This document shows positions 1 to 14,600 of a stretch of 64,000 bases of DNA, one piece after another. Every line of letters begins with the position of its first letter. Position 1 is the stretch's first letter. The translations under genes were made by a program, and so were the position numbers. This DNA comes from Acanthopleura granulata. Lineage: Eukaryota > Mollusca > Polyplacophora > Chitonida > Chitonidae. Under the pieces are notes generated by a model. The model was not told the DNA's origin. It ran no database searches and saw only the letters and a list, made by a program, of their open reading frames with translations. Location of the stretch: assembly GCA_016165875.1 (NCBI GenBank), contig JABBOT010000004.1, positions 31,711,866-31,775,865 of the forward strand, in the 5' to 3' direction.

Positions 1-2091
1 GCATATGTGTATATCAACATTGGCTGACATGTAATTGTTGAAGTAGCCAGTGTATCCAAGATTAAACATAGGCTGATTTGTACTACATCCAGTGATACTG
101 GGTAACTCGTGTCCTGCTTGCTAATCTGGATTTTGTTTAAGCATATCTAGCTATTAGTGGAAGGATTTGTTTGGTATTCAGTGCTGGATTTCCTGAGTTG
201 GCAGACAAAGGAAATGAACCAATTAGGTTGATACTGAGTTCAGTGAAAGCATTTAACAATTAACTGGATCGGAAAGGAAGCACAGTGCAGTTGGTAAAAG
301 AAATTATGTTCTAAACCCCTCATTCAAAGTTACATGCATGTTAATGTGTATGTCTAACACATCCACAAAATACATACAGCTTCTAGTTATTTGGATGTTT
401 AGATGTTACCTTTTGAACATTAAGTTCCCTGTATAGGGGTGCAGTGGGGAGGGCCCGAGATAAGGGAGTCAGAATGTACAAGAGACTGTTGTACACAGCA
501 ATGGTAGTTCCAAGTACAATTCCTGAGATACCCATTACACATACATACATGTATGTTTGATTTAATTGACAGAAATTCATGAAATCCATGAAATATAACA
601 TTTAGTTGGATTTATAAAATACACCTTTCTTATTTCCTTTCTTAGTCTTGACATTACACCTGATAAAACTTTCTCAAATGCATATTCTGTGATTCATACA
701 CCTTTTAGATGTACATGCACTTGTGTCTATATTCTAAGGTTACATAACATTATGAACTCACCCTGGTACATTTATTTGTAGATGTGTGTGTGTGCTTGTT
801 TTAGTAATTATAGAAATGTGAAATGTTGGGATTTATTTCAGTATTAAAAGTGCTATTTTGCATAGTTATATATCACTTTCGTTGTTATATTTTGATATTT
901 CAGACCCAGAAACATTTGATTTTATGACCTTCCCATCTGAGCTTAGGGGCATGACCCCAATGTACAAGTCAATTTTTACATGTCCTGCGTCTCGCGAAAA
1001 TGCTTGACATCATAAGATTATGTTGCACTGCATTAAGATAGAACTAACTGAACACAATGGGGTACTCGGTGACTGGGCGAAACAAACTGGAACCTGATCA
1101 TTGCAGTTGTAAGAGCAATCAAATCACCTTGCCGACTTCAGTCAGTAGATAGTTTTGGGCATGTGATCATCGTGTGCCTGACTAAAAAGTGGCACGATGA
1201 AACTCTTGATCAAGGGATCACTGATCAAGGGATTTATACAAGTATTCAGTGGGCTGTTTATACAGATGCTGCTCTAATTCAGTCATAACAGGACTCGTGT
1301 TGCTTAGGTAGTGTCAGAATTACTCGTAACTTGTTACAATTGTACACAGAAAGTAAAACACGCTCAACTATGAAAAACTGATTGTAACCAGTTGCCGACA
1401 GATACATGAGAAGAGCTCATGTGACTTTCCTAGGCACAACTGATTAGTCGCAGATAGACAGCGACAGTGGTTCCTGGAATTAATTCTGACAGAGCAATTG
1501 CAACATAAGCTTGGCTATAAATTACCGCGTCAAGTTGTACTGTGCATACAAGTCTTTGAAGGCCTACATCCAAAAATCTTTCGTAACTTGTTCAAAAAAT
1601 CATGGCACAATAAAAATATAGATGATTAACAAAAGATCACACAGTGGAGGTTGCAGTCCTTCATATTTGAGGCATGCTATCACAGTCGCACACCTAGTGG
1701 CTTCCAGAAACAAGGTCTAGGTGGGCTAATAACATACGCCTGAAATTATGAGTGTGAATTAGGTGTGCAAATCACACTCCTGGTCATGTGCAAAGGGTAT
1801 GATAATCACACCTCTACTCAAAAACAGAAACGAAGGCCTGAGGTTAAATGTCATAAGTAGTGTGAAAGAATAACTAAGTTGATGCTTTTGCTTTGCATCA
1901 AGTGGGTTATCGTTTCGTCCTCTGATGAGAACAGCATAACTGGTACTCAACCATTTCTGTGCAGTATCCTCTGTGAATGCATGTATGGTAAATCTTTTAT
2001 ACTTTAAGCAGTCATTGCGATCCATGCAATCAGATGAATCTGATTTGTTGGGAGATGATTTCATATCTGTGTTTTGTATTGTCTGTAACAG
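1..2091 (+). other. CADPS intron (no exon recognised)
   Basis: AT-rich sequence with no CADPS-like coding segment. It ends in a splice acceptor (CAG at 2089-2091) directly before the first recognisable CADPS exon. Short ORFs here show no family resemblance. The exon encoding the residues just before LDNADEQ is presumably left of the window or unrecognised here. Confidence 0.7.
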
Positions 2092-2684
2092 TTGGATAAT
2101 GCTGATGAGCAAGCAGCACAGGTCAGGAGGGAATTAGATGGACGACTACAAATGGTGGAGATTATGCATAGGGTAAGAAAGCCTAAATCCATACACATGG
2201 AATACTTAATGTCATCTGTTCATGGGTCATCTCATGGCAAGTATACGTTGTTTTCTAGTGATAATAATATGAAATTTTCTGGTATTAAAAATGTGAAAAA
2301 TGTATTCCTCTTTTAATATTGAGATCGTTAAAAGTTAAAATAATATATAGGCATTTGTCGGAAAACTATGAACATTTACAACTGTCATTTTCTTAAGCAA
2401 ACTCCGCATATAAAATGGATGTATTGTAACTACAGCTAATTAGAGGTTTTAGTAATTCATAATATAAAGAGAAATTGTCAAATTGAGCCAAGAACTGTTA
2501 CCTTTTTGTGTATGTTATAGACAAGAAAGCATCCAAAATTTGTGGTGAAGGAGATGGAGAGCATGTTTCTTGATGAACTTCAGTCGGCAATTAACCTATT
2601 GATGGCTAACCTAGAGAGTTTACCAGTTTCCAAAGGCAGTACAGACTCTAAATACTCACTACAGAAGCTGAAGCGCTACAACAG
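2092..2684 (+). CDS. CADPS: CADPS exons 1-2 of window: conserved region before the C2 domain
   Basis: Exon 2092-2172 encodes [20 protein letters not shown] and then an MVEIMHR segment. Its first codon is TTG after a CAG acceptor, so it is an internal exon and not a start. Exon 2521-2684 encodes [20 protein letters not shown], then [14 protein letters not shown] and an LQKLKR motif. It ends in phase 2, splitting an arginine codon that is completed at 9503. Donors are GTAAGA and GTGAGT. This matches the helical segment of CAPS that precedes C2 in all animal homologues. Confidence 0.95.
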
Positions 2685-5600
2685 GTGAGTGCCATTTTAT
2701 TTAGTACATGACCTAATAAAACATCGTTCTCAATACCAGGTACAAAGCTGTGATTTGTATCATCCACCAGTGATGGTTCAGTTAGACTGCATATGAGTAT
2801 TTTTGTACAGTTTGTAAGTTGTGTGAAGCAAGAATTCAGATTTTTACAGTATCATAATTGACCTAAAAGTTTGCATATTTTGTCTGGTATTGAAAGTTTT
2901 GTCAATCATACAATTTCAAAGGCATATTGAGGTTTGTTTTGGAAGGTTGTATTATATTCTCTCAGTAATATGAAAGCTTTAATACCAAAAGTAATAGTTT
3001 ATGATGTTTATTTGCCTCAGTAAATGCAACATACCCTGTATTATGCGCTTGAACCTTTATTGCCATTCTATATTTCTAAACCAATCCAATACTCATTGAA
3101 AGTAGTTTAGCCCAGTTGAATTTTATCTGAGATTTAGGTGATGTTGTTAAGTATGTACATGCCGTGTGTAGATGTAACTCATAAGCTAAACTGTACTAGG
3201 ATTATCACAAATGCCTTTTGTGATTTTTTGACTGTCCAGCAGCTAGAGTATGAAAGTATTCTTTAAAGGTAGCAGATTACCTTGTACTCTCTTCATGACA
3301 GAAACATATCATTTCTGGTTGTATCGAAAGACATTTGGCTGTGTGATATGATCGAATATGAGGGGACAGTGAATCGTTTAAAAGGATCAGTGGATAAAAT
3401 CTACATATCGCTGCCAGAGGAAAGTAGCTGTGGATGTAAGGTGGGTTTGGCCACGAAATCCAGGTTCAGACGTGGCCTGGGACAGAGAATCTGGGGAACT
3501 CAGCTGCCCGAGTTCTTATATTCCCTGATACACATTTGGTCATTGGCACTTCAAGCATTTGTTGAAGACTGCTTGCCTTCCACCAATATGGCTTACGTAT
3601 CTGTAAGTCACAAGTTCATCAGTAATTGCCAAAGGTGTAATTGTTTGCCCTAGGCACAAATTAAACAATAAACGAGGTTTAATTGATTTATTTGTAATGT
3701 ACATGTCCATTATACATGTATGTTGTTCATGCATATCTTGACTTTGTATCCAGACATGATGAATCTCTGTTTACTTATCTGCGCCAGTCCTCATTTGTGG
3801 GTGAAACATCATTATTCTCCTTATCTTACATAGGTTTCATGTTTGTCAGGCTGGAAAATTTAAATATGAGCAGGAAGATAATGACGTGTTATTTTGAACC
3901 CTACATTCTTTTCTCATTTTAATTGTTTATCAGTGCCACTCTTTCAACATGGATTTTGAACATGATGAATCCTGTTTTTGTCATCTTTGTGTGATCATTA
4001 GAGTGGAATTTATGTACAAGAGGAGGCTCAATTAGAGGTGTTTTGTTGTCCAAAGCCAGCGTTCTTTTGAACAGCAACTGATGTGGCTTACACCTGGTGT
4101 GTTAACCATACAGCTTGCTTCATCATCTAAATGAAGCCATTCAATCGATTACATGCCGATTCTAATGGCGCACTTAAGGCTTCCAGACTAATACTGTATC
4201 ATTGTGTGGGTGGCATGGTTGGTTACGTTGATTTTTAGAATTTTAGCAGCCACAAAGACTAAAAAGCCCTTTCATGCATCTTGTTCATGATGTACATTAA
4301 TCTCACCATGTTTTAACTACAGTGTGCATGCAGCAGGTAATATTCAGGAGCCAGTGGCTGATGTGTGTGGCAGCTGTTGTTGGCATAGGCCAGTAGACAA
4401 AATCCCAGCCCACCTACACAAACAGATCAGCACTACTGTACATGTACCTGGAGTAACGTTGGGGAGCCGAAAATAGCCAGCAATAAATAAAGCTATCAAT
4501 AAATAAATAAACTTGTGCAAATGCCCACATGATTACCAAACCAAGAAGGATCACTTATCAAGAAAAAAATCTTGTTTTCCTTTTTGACTAATAAGTACTT
4601 GAATTAAATATTAAAGAATTTTTTTATTGGAAATATTTTGTGCAGCATTTTTGTGCATGGAAGGGTGTAACGGTCATAGGAAACAGATGTTATTGACCTT
4701 ACTTGTATTGTAAAATTTACTTATTGCAAATCTTGATCTTTCACGGAAATTGTATTGTCTGAAATCAGTATTTTACTTCAAATAGAGATATACGATGTAC
4801 CAAACGGTATTTCTCATTTTTGATAGGTAGTGTTTGGCATTTGTAGATATGTACCTCATTCTTACCAGGTTATCCCTGTGTATATTGAAATTTCTTCCAT
4901 TCTCTTCAGTCATCCCACATGCACCCAAGCGCTGATAATGACTTCTGCATTACTTCTGGTCTTCATATTATGTGACAGGAGGTACAAGATGGGGTTTTCA
5001 ACTTGAATGAATGTTTCACCTTTTGAAACACTCAAGGCCTTCACTCTCCAGATAACACGTTAGATGTATTTTGTACATTAAGTTTTTTTTTAAGAACAAT
5101 GACCAGTTGTTTACATTTACTGTAGAAATTTGTGATTAGAATATCAGTTGTTGTTTGTCTCTGAATCATTACTGGTAAGCATTGTTTTTGCCAAATGGTT
5201 AGTTCTAATATCCTAAACAGTACATTGAACTCACAAGCAACAAGGAAATTGAAAGTCAGATGTGTCATATGGAGATTAAAAATAAACAAGAAAGTGCTCT
5301 GCAAACATTACCAGCCTATAACGGCATGTATTGTATTAATTGATATTCAATTGCCATTCCCTGGTCATTAAATTCGGTATAACAGTTTATCATTAATTTG
5401 TTTATAGCATTAGCTTTATATTTATTATCTGACATCAAGTCATTAAGCAGTTATAATTCTGACTTGGTAACAGTGAATTGGGTGAAGTACACTGTGATCA
5501 AAGGGATCATTCAGTGAGCTGCAATCATTGTCACTTGTTGATTACTATACATAGTTTGTACTTTTAGTTTATGTGCTGCAGTGTTTGTACTCTCCTACTG

Positions 5601-8600
5601 GAGTTTATTCATGGAATCAAAAAGACCCAGAAATGGAAAGCACCAAATTTAAGGAGTCCAGATGCATGATTGTACCAAACATTGCAGAATAGCTCTACCC
5701 AAAACAGTCTTGCTTGCATCATTCACTAAAGCCAGCTGGAAGTGCTGTGTTTGTTTAGAATGACAATTGACTAAGACACCTCCTGTCACACAATAGTCAA
5801 TAATAAATTTGCATGATGGAAGCTAACCAGTCTGACAGTTAAGCTCTATATGGGAGTTATGATCAATGGCAGAATTCATGTGGGAGGTGGTATGTGGGTT
5901 TGCACTATGGTTCAATGAGAAGAGCATGAATCTGGAGCAGTCACTAGTTCAGAGTAGTATGCAGAACCTGGAGATCAATATGAAGCCTTCAGTGAAATAC
6001 AAGTGGTTGTGTCGTCCCCCTTGGGTGAAGATATAAAGCTAAAATATTCTGCTGATACCCAGGAACTGGTGAAGCCACACTGATTAGAATACTCAGAATG
6101 TTCATGACCAAGAACCTGATAGTGTAAGATAAGCATATCTCTGAGTCCTCCAGCATAGGTTTTTGGTTCCCCACACACATGTACATCTGCAGATGATGCT
6201 GACATAACACTTTCCAGTGAAGGCAAGAGTAATATGTCTTCAGCCCTATGTGAGAAATAAGAATTGTGTTGTTGGAATGTAAAAAATTTCCTGGTGAAGA
6301 TAATTTTTGTTTGAAAACAAGGCAGAAGTGCACAGTTCATCAGACAGAGTACCTTTTTATCAGTTTTTGAAAGTATTGTATAAGAAACTTATTGTATAAA
6401 TACTAGTGTGGGATTACATTCTTCGGTGGTGATGATATGGTATTGACACCTGTGGACAAGAGTTTCCCAGTAGTTCTGAACTCCCAACACATGGCATGTA
6501 AGGTATAGGCTGTGCCCCTGCTGTATAGAGTGAATTTAGAGGTTCCCTCATTTGTGGGCAATTGTGACAGTACTAAGAGTCAGGGTTGCCAGTGACTTGA
6601 TCAAAGGAAGCATTGTTCACAATGCCCACTCCAGTTTGCTCTACCCATAAAACTCACAAACATCTTGCTTCCAGAAGTAAACAAAAAAAGCTACAATATT
6701 AAAACAATAAATAAATCAACCAACTAAATAAGAACACAAAATTTTCATTTTCTTTTAGAAGAACAGATGTGCATATATGTGAACATGGTTGCTGTGTGCC
6801 TATACACTTACATGTTTCTTTCAAGCACTTGAAGTCTCTGTTTAATGCTTGGCAGCTGTACTCATTTAATCAGCTTTCTGTCTCTTGGCAGACATCCCAT
6901 TTCATTACACTGAGAAGATTTGCACACATATGGATTGCTGGAGAATATGACAAGAGGAAAGCACTACAGCAAACTCTTTGGTAGCCAGAAATCTGTGACT
7001 TTCATTGAGAAGCCATTTGGATAGTGGAAATGGTTTTACAGTTATACATATACTGTATATTTTATCTACTTGCACACATGTGTGGGTTGTCAAGAAAGTC
7101 GGCATGATATATTTTCATTCGTTTCATTTTTGCTTGTTCTTACTTAATTACTTTGTTAGCGATGGAGAGTGAGACAAAGCAGCACATCGAATGCCTTTGT
7201 ATATTAGTATAGATGTCCCATTTCCTCCATAAAGAATAGTATAGGTGCCTATATGAACTCCACATAGTCTCTGTTTTAAACTAAGCTGAGGGATCTTTTC
7301 TCAAATAGACAGAGTATAATATTTGCCAAAAGAAGCTTGGCTTGGATGTTATTTTTTGTTGACTACCTATGGCAAGTAGTAAAGTGTGCACGTGACTACT
7401 CTAGAATCCAGCAATCAGTCTGCCCCTGCTTCAGCTTATTGGTTTAGTGAACCACAAGCCTATTGATTTCCAAACTTGCCACCAGTCTCATCATGGGGAC
7501 ATTACTTTTTATGATCTACAGCTTGCTGGCTGGGCTTTGTTATGAAGTGAGCTTTGTCTGCGTGTTTACATGATTCTCAGTTTTAACTGAGCTCTTAGTG
7601 CAAAGGATCAGTGGATCAGATCAGAGTTTAACCTTTATTGTCTTGGAGACACTTGTGCAATATTGTGATTGTTGACGCCTTCAGGGCTTTGGTGCCCTCG
7701 TCCTCCTCTTCTCAAAATACATGCAACATGAAAATTTTTTTTTCTATTGGTCTTATAAAAAAAATACTTTACATGTATGTTGGCTGGATTTGCTGGACCA
7801 TAATGAAACATTGGCAGTACGTGTTCTTTCTTTATGTTGTCACTGTGAGTTCAAGTTCAGCTTATGCTGGCTTCCTCTCCAGCCGTACATGGGAAGGTCT
7901 GCCAGCAACCTGCAGATGGTAGTGGGTTTGCCCGGGCTCTGCCTGGTTTCCTCCCACCTTAATGCTGGCCATATAAGTGATATATTCTTGAGTATGGTGT
8001 AAAACACTATTCAAATAAATAAATAAATTCTTTGTGTTGTCTATTTGGATTTAGGGAGGACAGTTTGTAATATTTAATTTATCTGAAATAAATGTGTGCT
8101 CTAACTTCTAAGACTACAATTGTGTGTGTGTCACTACATTTGATAGCATGCTTTTTTGAAGGTCAATTGAATTGCTTCTGGCATTATACCTACTTGAGCA
8201 TTGTAAACACTAATAAATTTGGACACATTTATCATAACCACTCATATTTTGTTTTCTTTTAGATGTAATTTTTTTTCCAAATTACAGAAGGTTTTATTAT
8301 TTCTGTTTAAATGTGTAATTTGATCACATCCAGTTTAAAAAAGCTCTCTGCTTTCATTTCTGTTTAATGATTTTTCTGGACAACATGTTTCATATCACAC
8401 CTGGGTGTGGAATAGACATGTACTGTGTATGTGTACACATACGTACTGTGGGGAGTGTGAGTATGAACATGTTCTTCCTAAGCTCTCATTGCTGCTGACA
8501 GGTTTCTCCTTTTTCCGTGTTACCTGCGTAGATTTGATTGATTCAGTGTTATAAGATATCAAGCAATTACTTCCTGTCCCAGAAAACACCTGTCCCCAGG

Positions 8601-11600
8601 AAACCTTACCTGTAGCTGTAAGCAGTAATGGTTCAGCCTCCAGAATTGCAGGTGTCTCTGCTTGGATATTTGTATACGATACATGACTCGTGCCTGGAAG
8701 TTCTAAAGGTGCAGGATTATAATTCAAGAAGAACAGGATTTTTTTTTGTTGAGAGATTGGACCTTTGGAAATGACACAGTGTAGGATAAAGGCTTATTAG
8801 GTGTATTACATTTACATGTATGTGATTATTCTTTGACAAATAAGAATGTACATGTCTAGTGTTAGGTTCACCTGTTCATGGCTGCAGGAACATTGTTTTT
8901 GTTTTTTTTAAAAACTGCTGCATTTATGATCCACATCCCACATCTTTTACTAGTTGTAGACTCTGAGAAATGATTAGTGCTTGTTAATGGCTGTGTACTA
9001 TTGTTAATATGTATATGAATGTTCGATAGAAAGATGCATACCTCAAAGGCTTCACCTATACAATTCATTTTGTATAACTTGCTTGGGGCACACATGTACA
9101 TATCCCTGGATAAACAATCAGGTGATTTTGGTCCATCATTTATGCCTGGCAATTAGTTTCATGCATATATACTAAATGTAATCATTATTACAAACCAGAG
9201 CTTGGATAAGTAAATGTAAATATGTACATGTACTGTTCCTGTATATTAACTGTACACTGTAGATGATACACTGTGTGCTCATTTTCCATCAAATTATCGT
9301 AAATGAACTGGGAAAAAATATCTGACTCAATGGTGAATGTGGAAGCAGAGTGACAGTGTCTACCATAGCATGGCCTGTTAGTCCATAACAATGATTATTG
9401 GGTTCATCATGCCTCATGGTGATCATCGTCAACCAGATGTCAGGAGAGGGTAAAAGATCGAAGCTTGAAGCTGATTCTTCTGTTGCTTTATCTCTCTTGC
9501 AGAGCTCACCATCATTCATCTATATCAAAGATTGATGTGTCAGAGGACAATGAGCCAGGTCTTTCTAAGCTAGATGTTGTTCTGTCCTTCACGCTTGAGG
9601 TAAGTGATGAAAGCGATCTTTTTTTTTATTGTTACTGATGCACTCTTTCCACCCCAAGTATGAACAGCATTTAATGGCATGGCTTAATGTCAACACACAG
9701 TTATAATTATCATGAGAATATCTAGTAGTAAGTGTCTTTGAAGAAAATGTCTTACATTACAACTTGTTGTTTCTGCAGGGTAAGCAATTCCTAATTTTGA
9801 TCAAATAACCTGTTTTCATCATCGATCAGAATGTGTTATGCCTTTATACGAAATACTGTATTATTCACTACTTGGTTTTATAGGTACATGCTTTTTTTTA
9901 GAAAAGTTTATGTACATTTTACTCAACCATGACATAGGACACTATATGTACTCCCTGTAATGCTTGTACTCAAAACTCCATTTTCTAACCATATCAAAAT
10001 TAATCCAATATTGTAAAATTTGTTTTCACACACTCACTTTTTCAGCTTACATTCATATGCTTAAAACAGTTTGTGCATGAAAAGTTAGGTACCCACCAAC
10101 AAAATAAGGTCTGTTAAAGAGAAAAATGAGACATTATGACGGCCAGTGCTGGAAATGAATTATTTGTTGATAAGGAATACATTCCTCTTAAGCCAGTGTA
10201 AGGAAAGAATTAGTCAACATTAAGATGTGGTTTCATCCTTCAAAATCAATCACAGGTCTCAAGCAAAATATGGTCGAGTTATGTTTCACACTTAATCTTT
10301 CTAAGGTTCTTACTATTTTCCCTGTGCATAAGAAAGAAAATACACAAATGAAGATAGCACACTAACATTAAAAATCTCTTGCAAGCGAGTAATCAGTAGA
10401 TTATTTAGAATTGGAAAATTGTGGAATAGAAAGGTTATTGTGCAGATACATAAGCATAAGTTGTGAAATGTATTCATTTACACAAGTCAGTGTTTCAGAA
10501 TATGCATATATTGCTTTGTGAAAACTTGTATTGCTTGACCTTATCATCTCTTTAATATGTGTAGAGCAGCGTACACTGTGTGTGTTGTTGTTTTGTGACT
10601 GATGCATCTAGTGTGTGCTTCAGAATACTCTGATAAACTGCTGTGCTGGTTAACTCAAGTTTTAATAATCTAATTGAATTATCTTTAATTGAATGATACC
10701 TGTTGAACATATGTCACTTACGAACAACCTGAAATGAGGGCTGGCAAAATTTGAGACCTCTATCATTTTATATGTGCATGATAGGGTACTCATAATGAGC
10801 TTGGATCCCAGTTCTCAAAGAGGGTGCAACATTTCGTCAAATGTAACTTTCATGGCAACATATCTGTAGAGTGTGAGTCGCCATGACAGTTACGTTGGAC
10901 ACAACTTACACCCTGCTTTTAAAACGCCCTCCATAGTATATGCTGCGTCATAGTACACACGAAAAGTTGTGTACAACTTCAAGGTTGGTTTAAATACATG
11001 TAGACGTTCAGAGGTAGGAATTAATCATTATTTCTTGGCTACCACATCATTTGGTGTTGTTACATTTGGGTTGTGCCAGGATTCGTTTGCCTGTTTTTTC
11101 CGCACCTTTCACTAGTTTGACTCTAACACTGGCAGGTCATGGTTATGGAGGTGAAGGGGTTAAGGTCACTCACTCCCAACAAAATTGTCTACTGCACCAT
11201 GGAGGTGGAAGGGGGAGAGAAATTGCAGACTGACCAGGCTGAAGCATCCAAACCATGGTAACCACTTCCTATATTCTAAAAGACATACATCCCATTTAAC
11301 AGCTTTCATCCAAAACATTGACAGTTTTTAATATACCCGCATGATATGAGCTAACAGCCTGCAATTTAATTCCATCATTTTATTGTTGATTTTTAATATC
11401 CCTGCATTAAGCAAGCTAACAGCTGCATGCATGAATATATCTGACTGAACTGGTATGCTAAGTTTTAGAGATAAAACAAATGTTATGACTGTTATTTAGG
11501 TATGACCTTCATGAATAATGCACTTTTGAGGAGCCCATGTCAATTTTGTTGATGTCCTCACTTCCCTGGGCTCAATACATCTAAATTTTACTGTTGGCAG

Positions 11601-14600
11601 GACACAGTATTGTCTGTTTATGGTGAAAACAGATCTGATTATCCAGAAACATGATGTTTACAAAGTCCTATCAGAGGAAATTAATGGGAGTCAAATGCAT
11701 GTAGAAACTATAAATTTGCCATTTCTCCTCAGCTGGGATACCCAGGGAGATTTTACTACAACACATCCACTGCCTGTGGTCAAGGTTAAACTGTACACTG
11801 AAAGTTCAGGAATGCTGAGCCTGGAAGACAAAGAACTTGGAAAGGTAACGAAGTTATTTGCATGTCGATGTCCTTGTGTTAATGTTCTGTTTATTGTTTC
11901 TCTAATGGGCTGATAGAGATGTAAACAGAAAATACACTTTACACATATGTTTTTATCCATATAAAATCATTTTCATTGTGACTTGACTATCATGTTATAA
12001 TCATGCCCCTGTGTTCTTAATCGTGTAGATTTGTCTTAACAATAACAAGTGCGCCCCCAAAGTGGACTTAATGTTATATGTACAGACACTTATACTATAA
12101 GCATGCATGTAATGCCACTACTATACACACTTTGTGAAACTGATACCAGAATTTAAACATCTTTATCAGTTCTTTAGGCCTAAATTATGGTTTCATTTGC
12201 TAGTTAGCCACTATTTAGTTTCAGCTTCAATCTCTCTAAATACTTAAAATCATTAAGTATCAACAGTTGTTGTCAACAGATGGCATCATTTGAAGATAAC
12301 TGAGAGTTGTTGAAAAATGAAGGTATTTTCTAGGAGTTGCAAACATTTCATGTTGGGCAGACATCATAATGTCTAACTAACCATTTTTTCCTGAAACTAA
12401 AATTTTAAAGATGAAAGATGAGTCACCTCTGTCACTCCTGCATCATATCTGAGAAGGCTAAATTGGTAAATATTATTAGCTTTAAAATATTTCTAATGTT
12501 TTTTCTGTATAGCTTAAAGATTTACATCTTGAAGACTTCATCCTCTTTTTTAGAGAGCAGTAACACCTTTAATACCAGCACATACAACTTTTCTTTTTGT
12601 TGTTTTTTTTTTTTTTTTTTTTTTTTTTTTGAACATGGGATCTCTTCTGCCTTCTGGTATATCATGGTTTTGAATGACAAGAGACATAGACACATTTCTC
12701 TCCAATATGAAGCATTAGCAGCCATCATAGAACGCTCTTCATAATTAACAAAACATTGATGTCATTTCAGTTTTGAGAACTGAGACAGAAGAAATAGTCT
12801 TGTTGAACTACAATACAAACAAATATAGAAAGTTATATTGGAGATTACCATTGCTTTTCAGGGTGGCCTAGCTACACATATTAACACCCACAGCGTATGT
12901 ACATGCTATGTTTATGGTTGAAAACAAGGAGTTAGATCAGGCCCAGATAGTGAAAGCCAACATAAAGTAGTTGTAATCCATGTTGTTTATTGTCAGGTTG
13001 TGATTCGACCCACCGCCAGCAGCAGTAAGCAGCCAGAATGGTACAAGATGCAGACTGTAAAGAATTTTCCAGATCATGACCTCAAGATTAAAATAGCTGT
13101 CAGAATGGACAAACCTCAGAACATGAAACACTGTGGGTATGTTATTGATTGTTAAAGACACAGATCTGAGACACACGATTCAGTGAGTTAATTACCAATC
13201 GGTTTAACATCCTTTCCCATGTATGTATACCATTATGCTTTTAATGACATGGTAACACATTGACCCTTGTGACCACATATAATAGATAGACACCGTACAC
13301 ACGCTACTAGTTTGCAGACATCTGATGTTGAATATCCGATTTGTTCATTATTAATGTGAGGTGGTTTTATCTGCCACCCATGGGGTTACAGTGGTGTGTT
13401 CTTGGCTGGACAGATTTATTTAATTACTTTTCATCAGTGAAATGATCTCAGGTGTGATGTTACTTACATAGCCATTGTTTATATTACGTATTACTCTTGT
13501 TGTATTTATGTTTTATGTTGCTACCATTCTCTCATATTGAGTTAACGTTTCAGATACTTGTACGCACTAGGGAAAACAGTCTGGAAGAAATGGAAAAAGC
13601 GATATTTTGTCCTTGTACAGGTATGATTAGTTACACTTGTCATGGTGCCTGGTTTTTATTCATGTGAAATAATTTTGGGGAGGTGATATACATTTATTAA
13701 GAGTATTGCATATCCCCTATGCTGATAGTAAAATGCACAACTTCTTTATCTCAGGTAAACTGTTGTCAGATATTTGTGCAGGGTCTGGCAGAAATGATGA
13801 GACAGTTTCCTCTAATTTTAGTCATAACCATGAGTATGGGAATCAAATACATATACTGGTCATGGTATGATTCGTTCTGTAAACTTTTTAGTGTGAAAGG
13901 ACATGTTTTCTCTTACTAACCAAAGCAGAGGAGATGGCTCTTTCAATGTGTTTTTCATTCACATTGTAAATGTTTGTGACTTTACCCGTATATTGCAGGT
14001 GTCCTCCTACACGTTTGCCATGTGCAGTTATCGAGAGAAGAAACCAGACCCCACTGAAATGATGCAACTAGATCAGTTTACAGTGGATTACTGTGAGGCA
14101 CTGCCAGGCAAGTCTTCCATCTATTCACTATAAGGATGAACGGTAACTTTTTTTAGTGACAGTTGAAATAAAATTATGAATAAATACAGTGTGTGCACAA
14201 TTACAACAAGCCATGGTAAGCGTTGTTTTTTCTGTTAGACTGTAAATCCATGGTGGTAGCTTTTGGTTTTGCTGAGTTAGAAATACATGTACATATTTGA
14301 GAATTTCTTATAAATGTCTGTGCTTTGTATGATGTTCAGATTTGGAAGGTGGCCGTCACTTCTTTAACCTGGTGAAGGAAGGTGACAACGTGACATTTGC
14401 TACAGAAGACGAAACAGATAGAACGTTGTGGGTGCAAGCTGTGTACCGTGCAACTGGACAGACACACAAACCAGTTCCTCCAGTGCAGCAACAAAACCGT
14501 ATCAGCAACACCCAGATTTCAAGGATGCAAGGGGGTGAGAACAAAACATTGTGCTGTTTAACGAAAGGATACAGCTGCCAGATATTTATGATATTAGTAC

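Noticed and set aside
3282..3653. 123-codon plus-strand ORF in the large CADPS intron
   Set aside because: No family resemblance, no splice context joining CADPS frames, and not protein-like.
5975..6340. Two overlapping minus-strand ORFs over 110 codons in the CADPS intron
   Set aside because: Overlapping frames with no domain, start context or splice support; chance frames.
12418..12744. 108-codon ORF and its reverse-strand partner
   Set aside because: Both are carried by a run of about 30 T (K or F homopolymers); low-complexity intron sequence.
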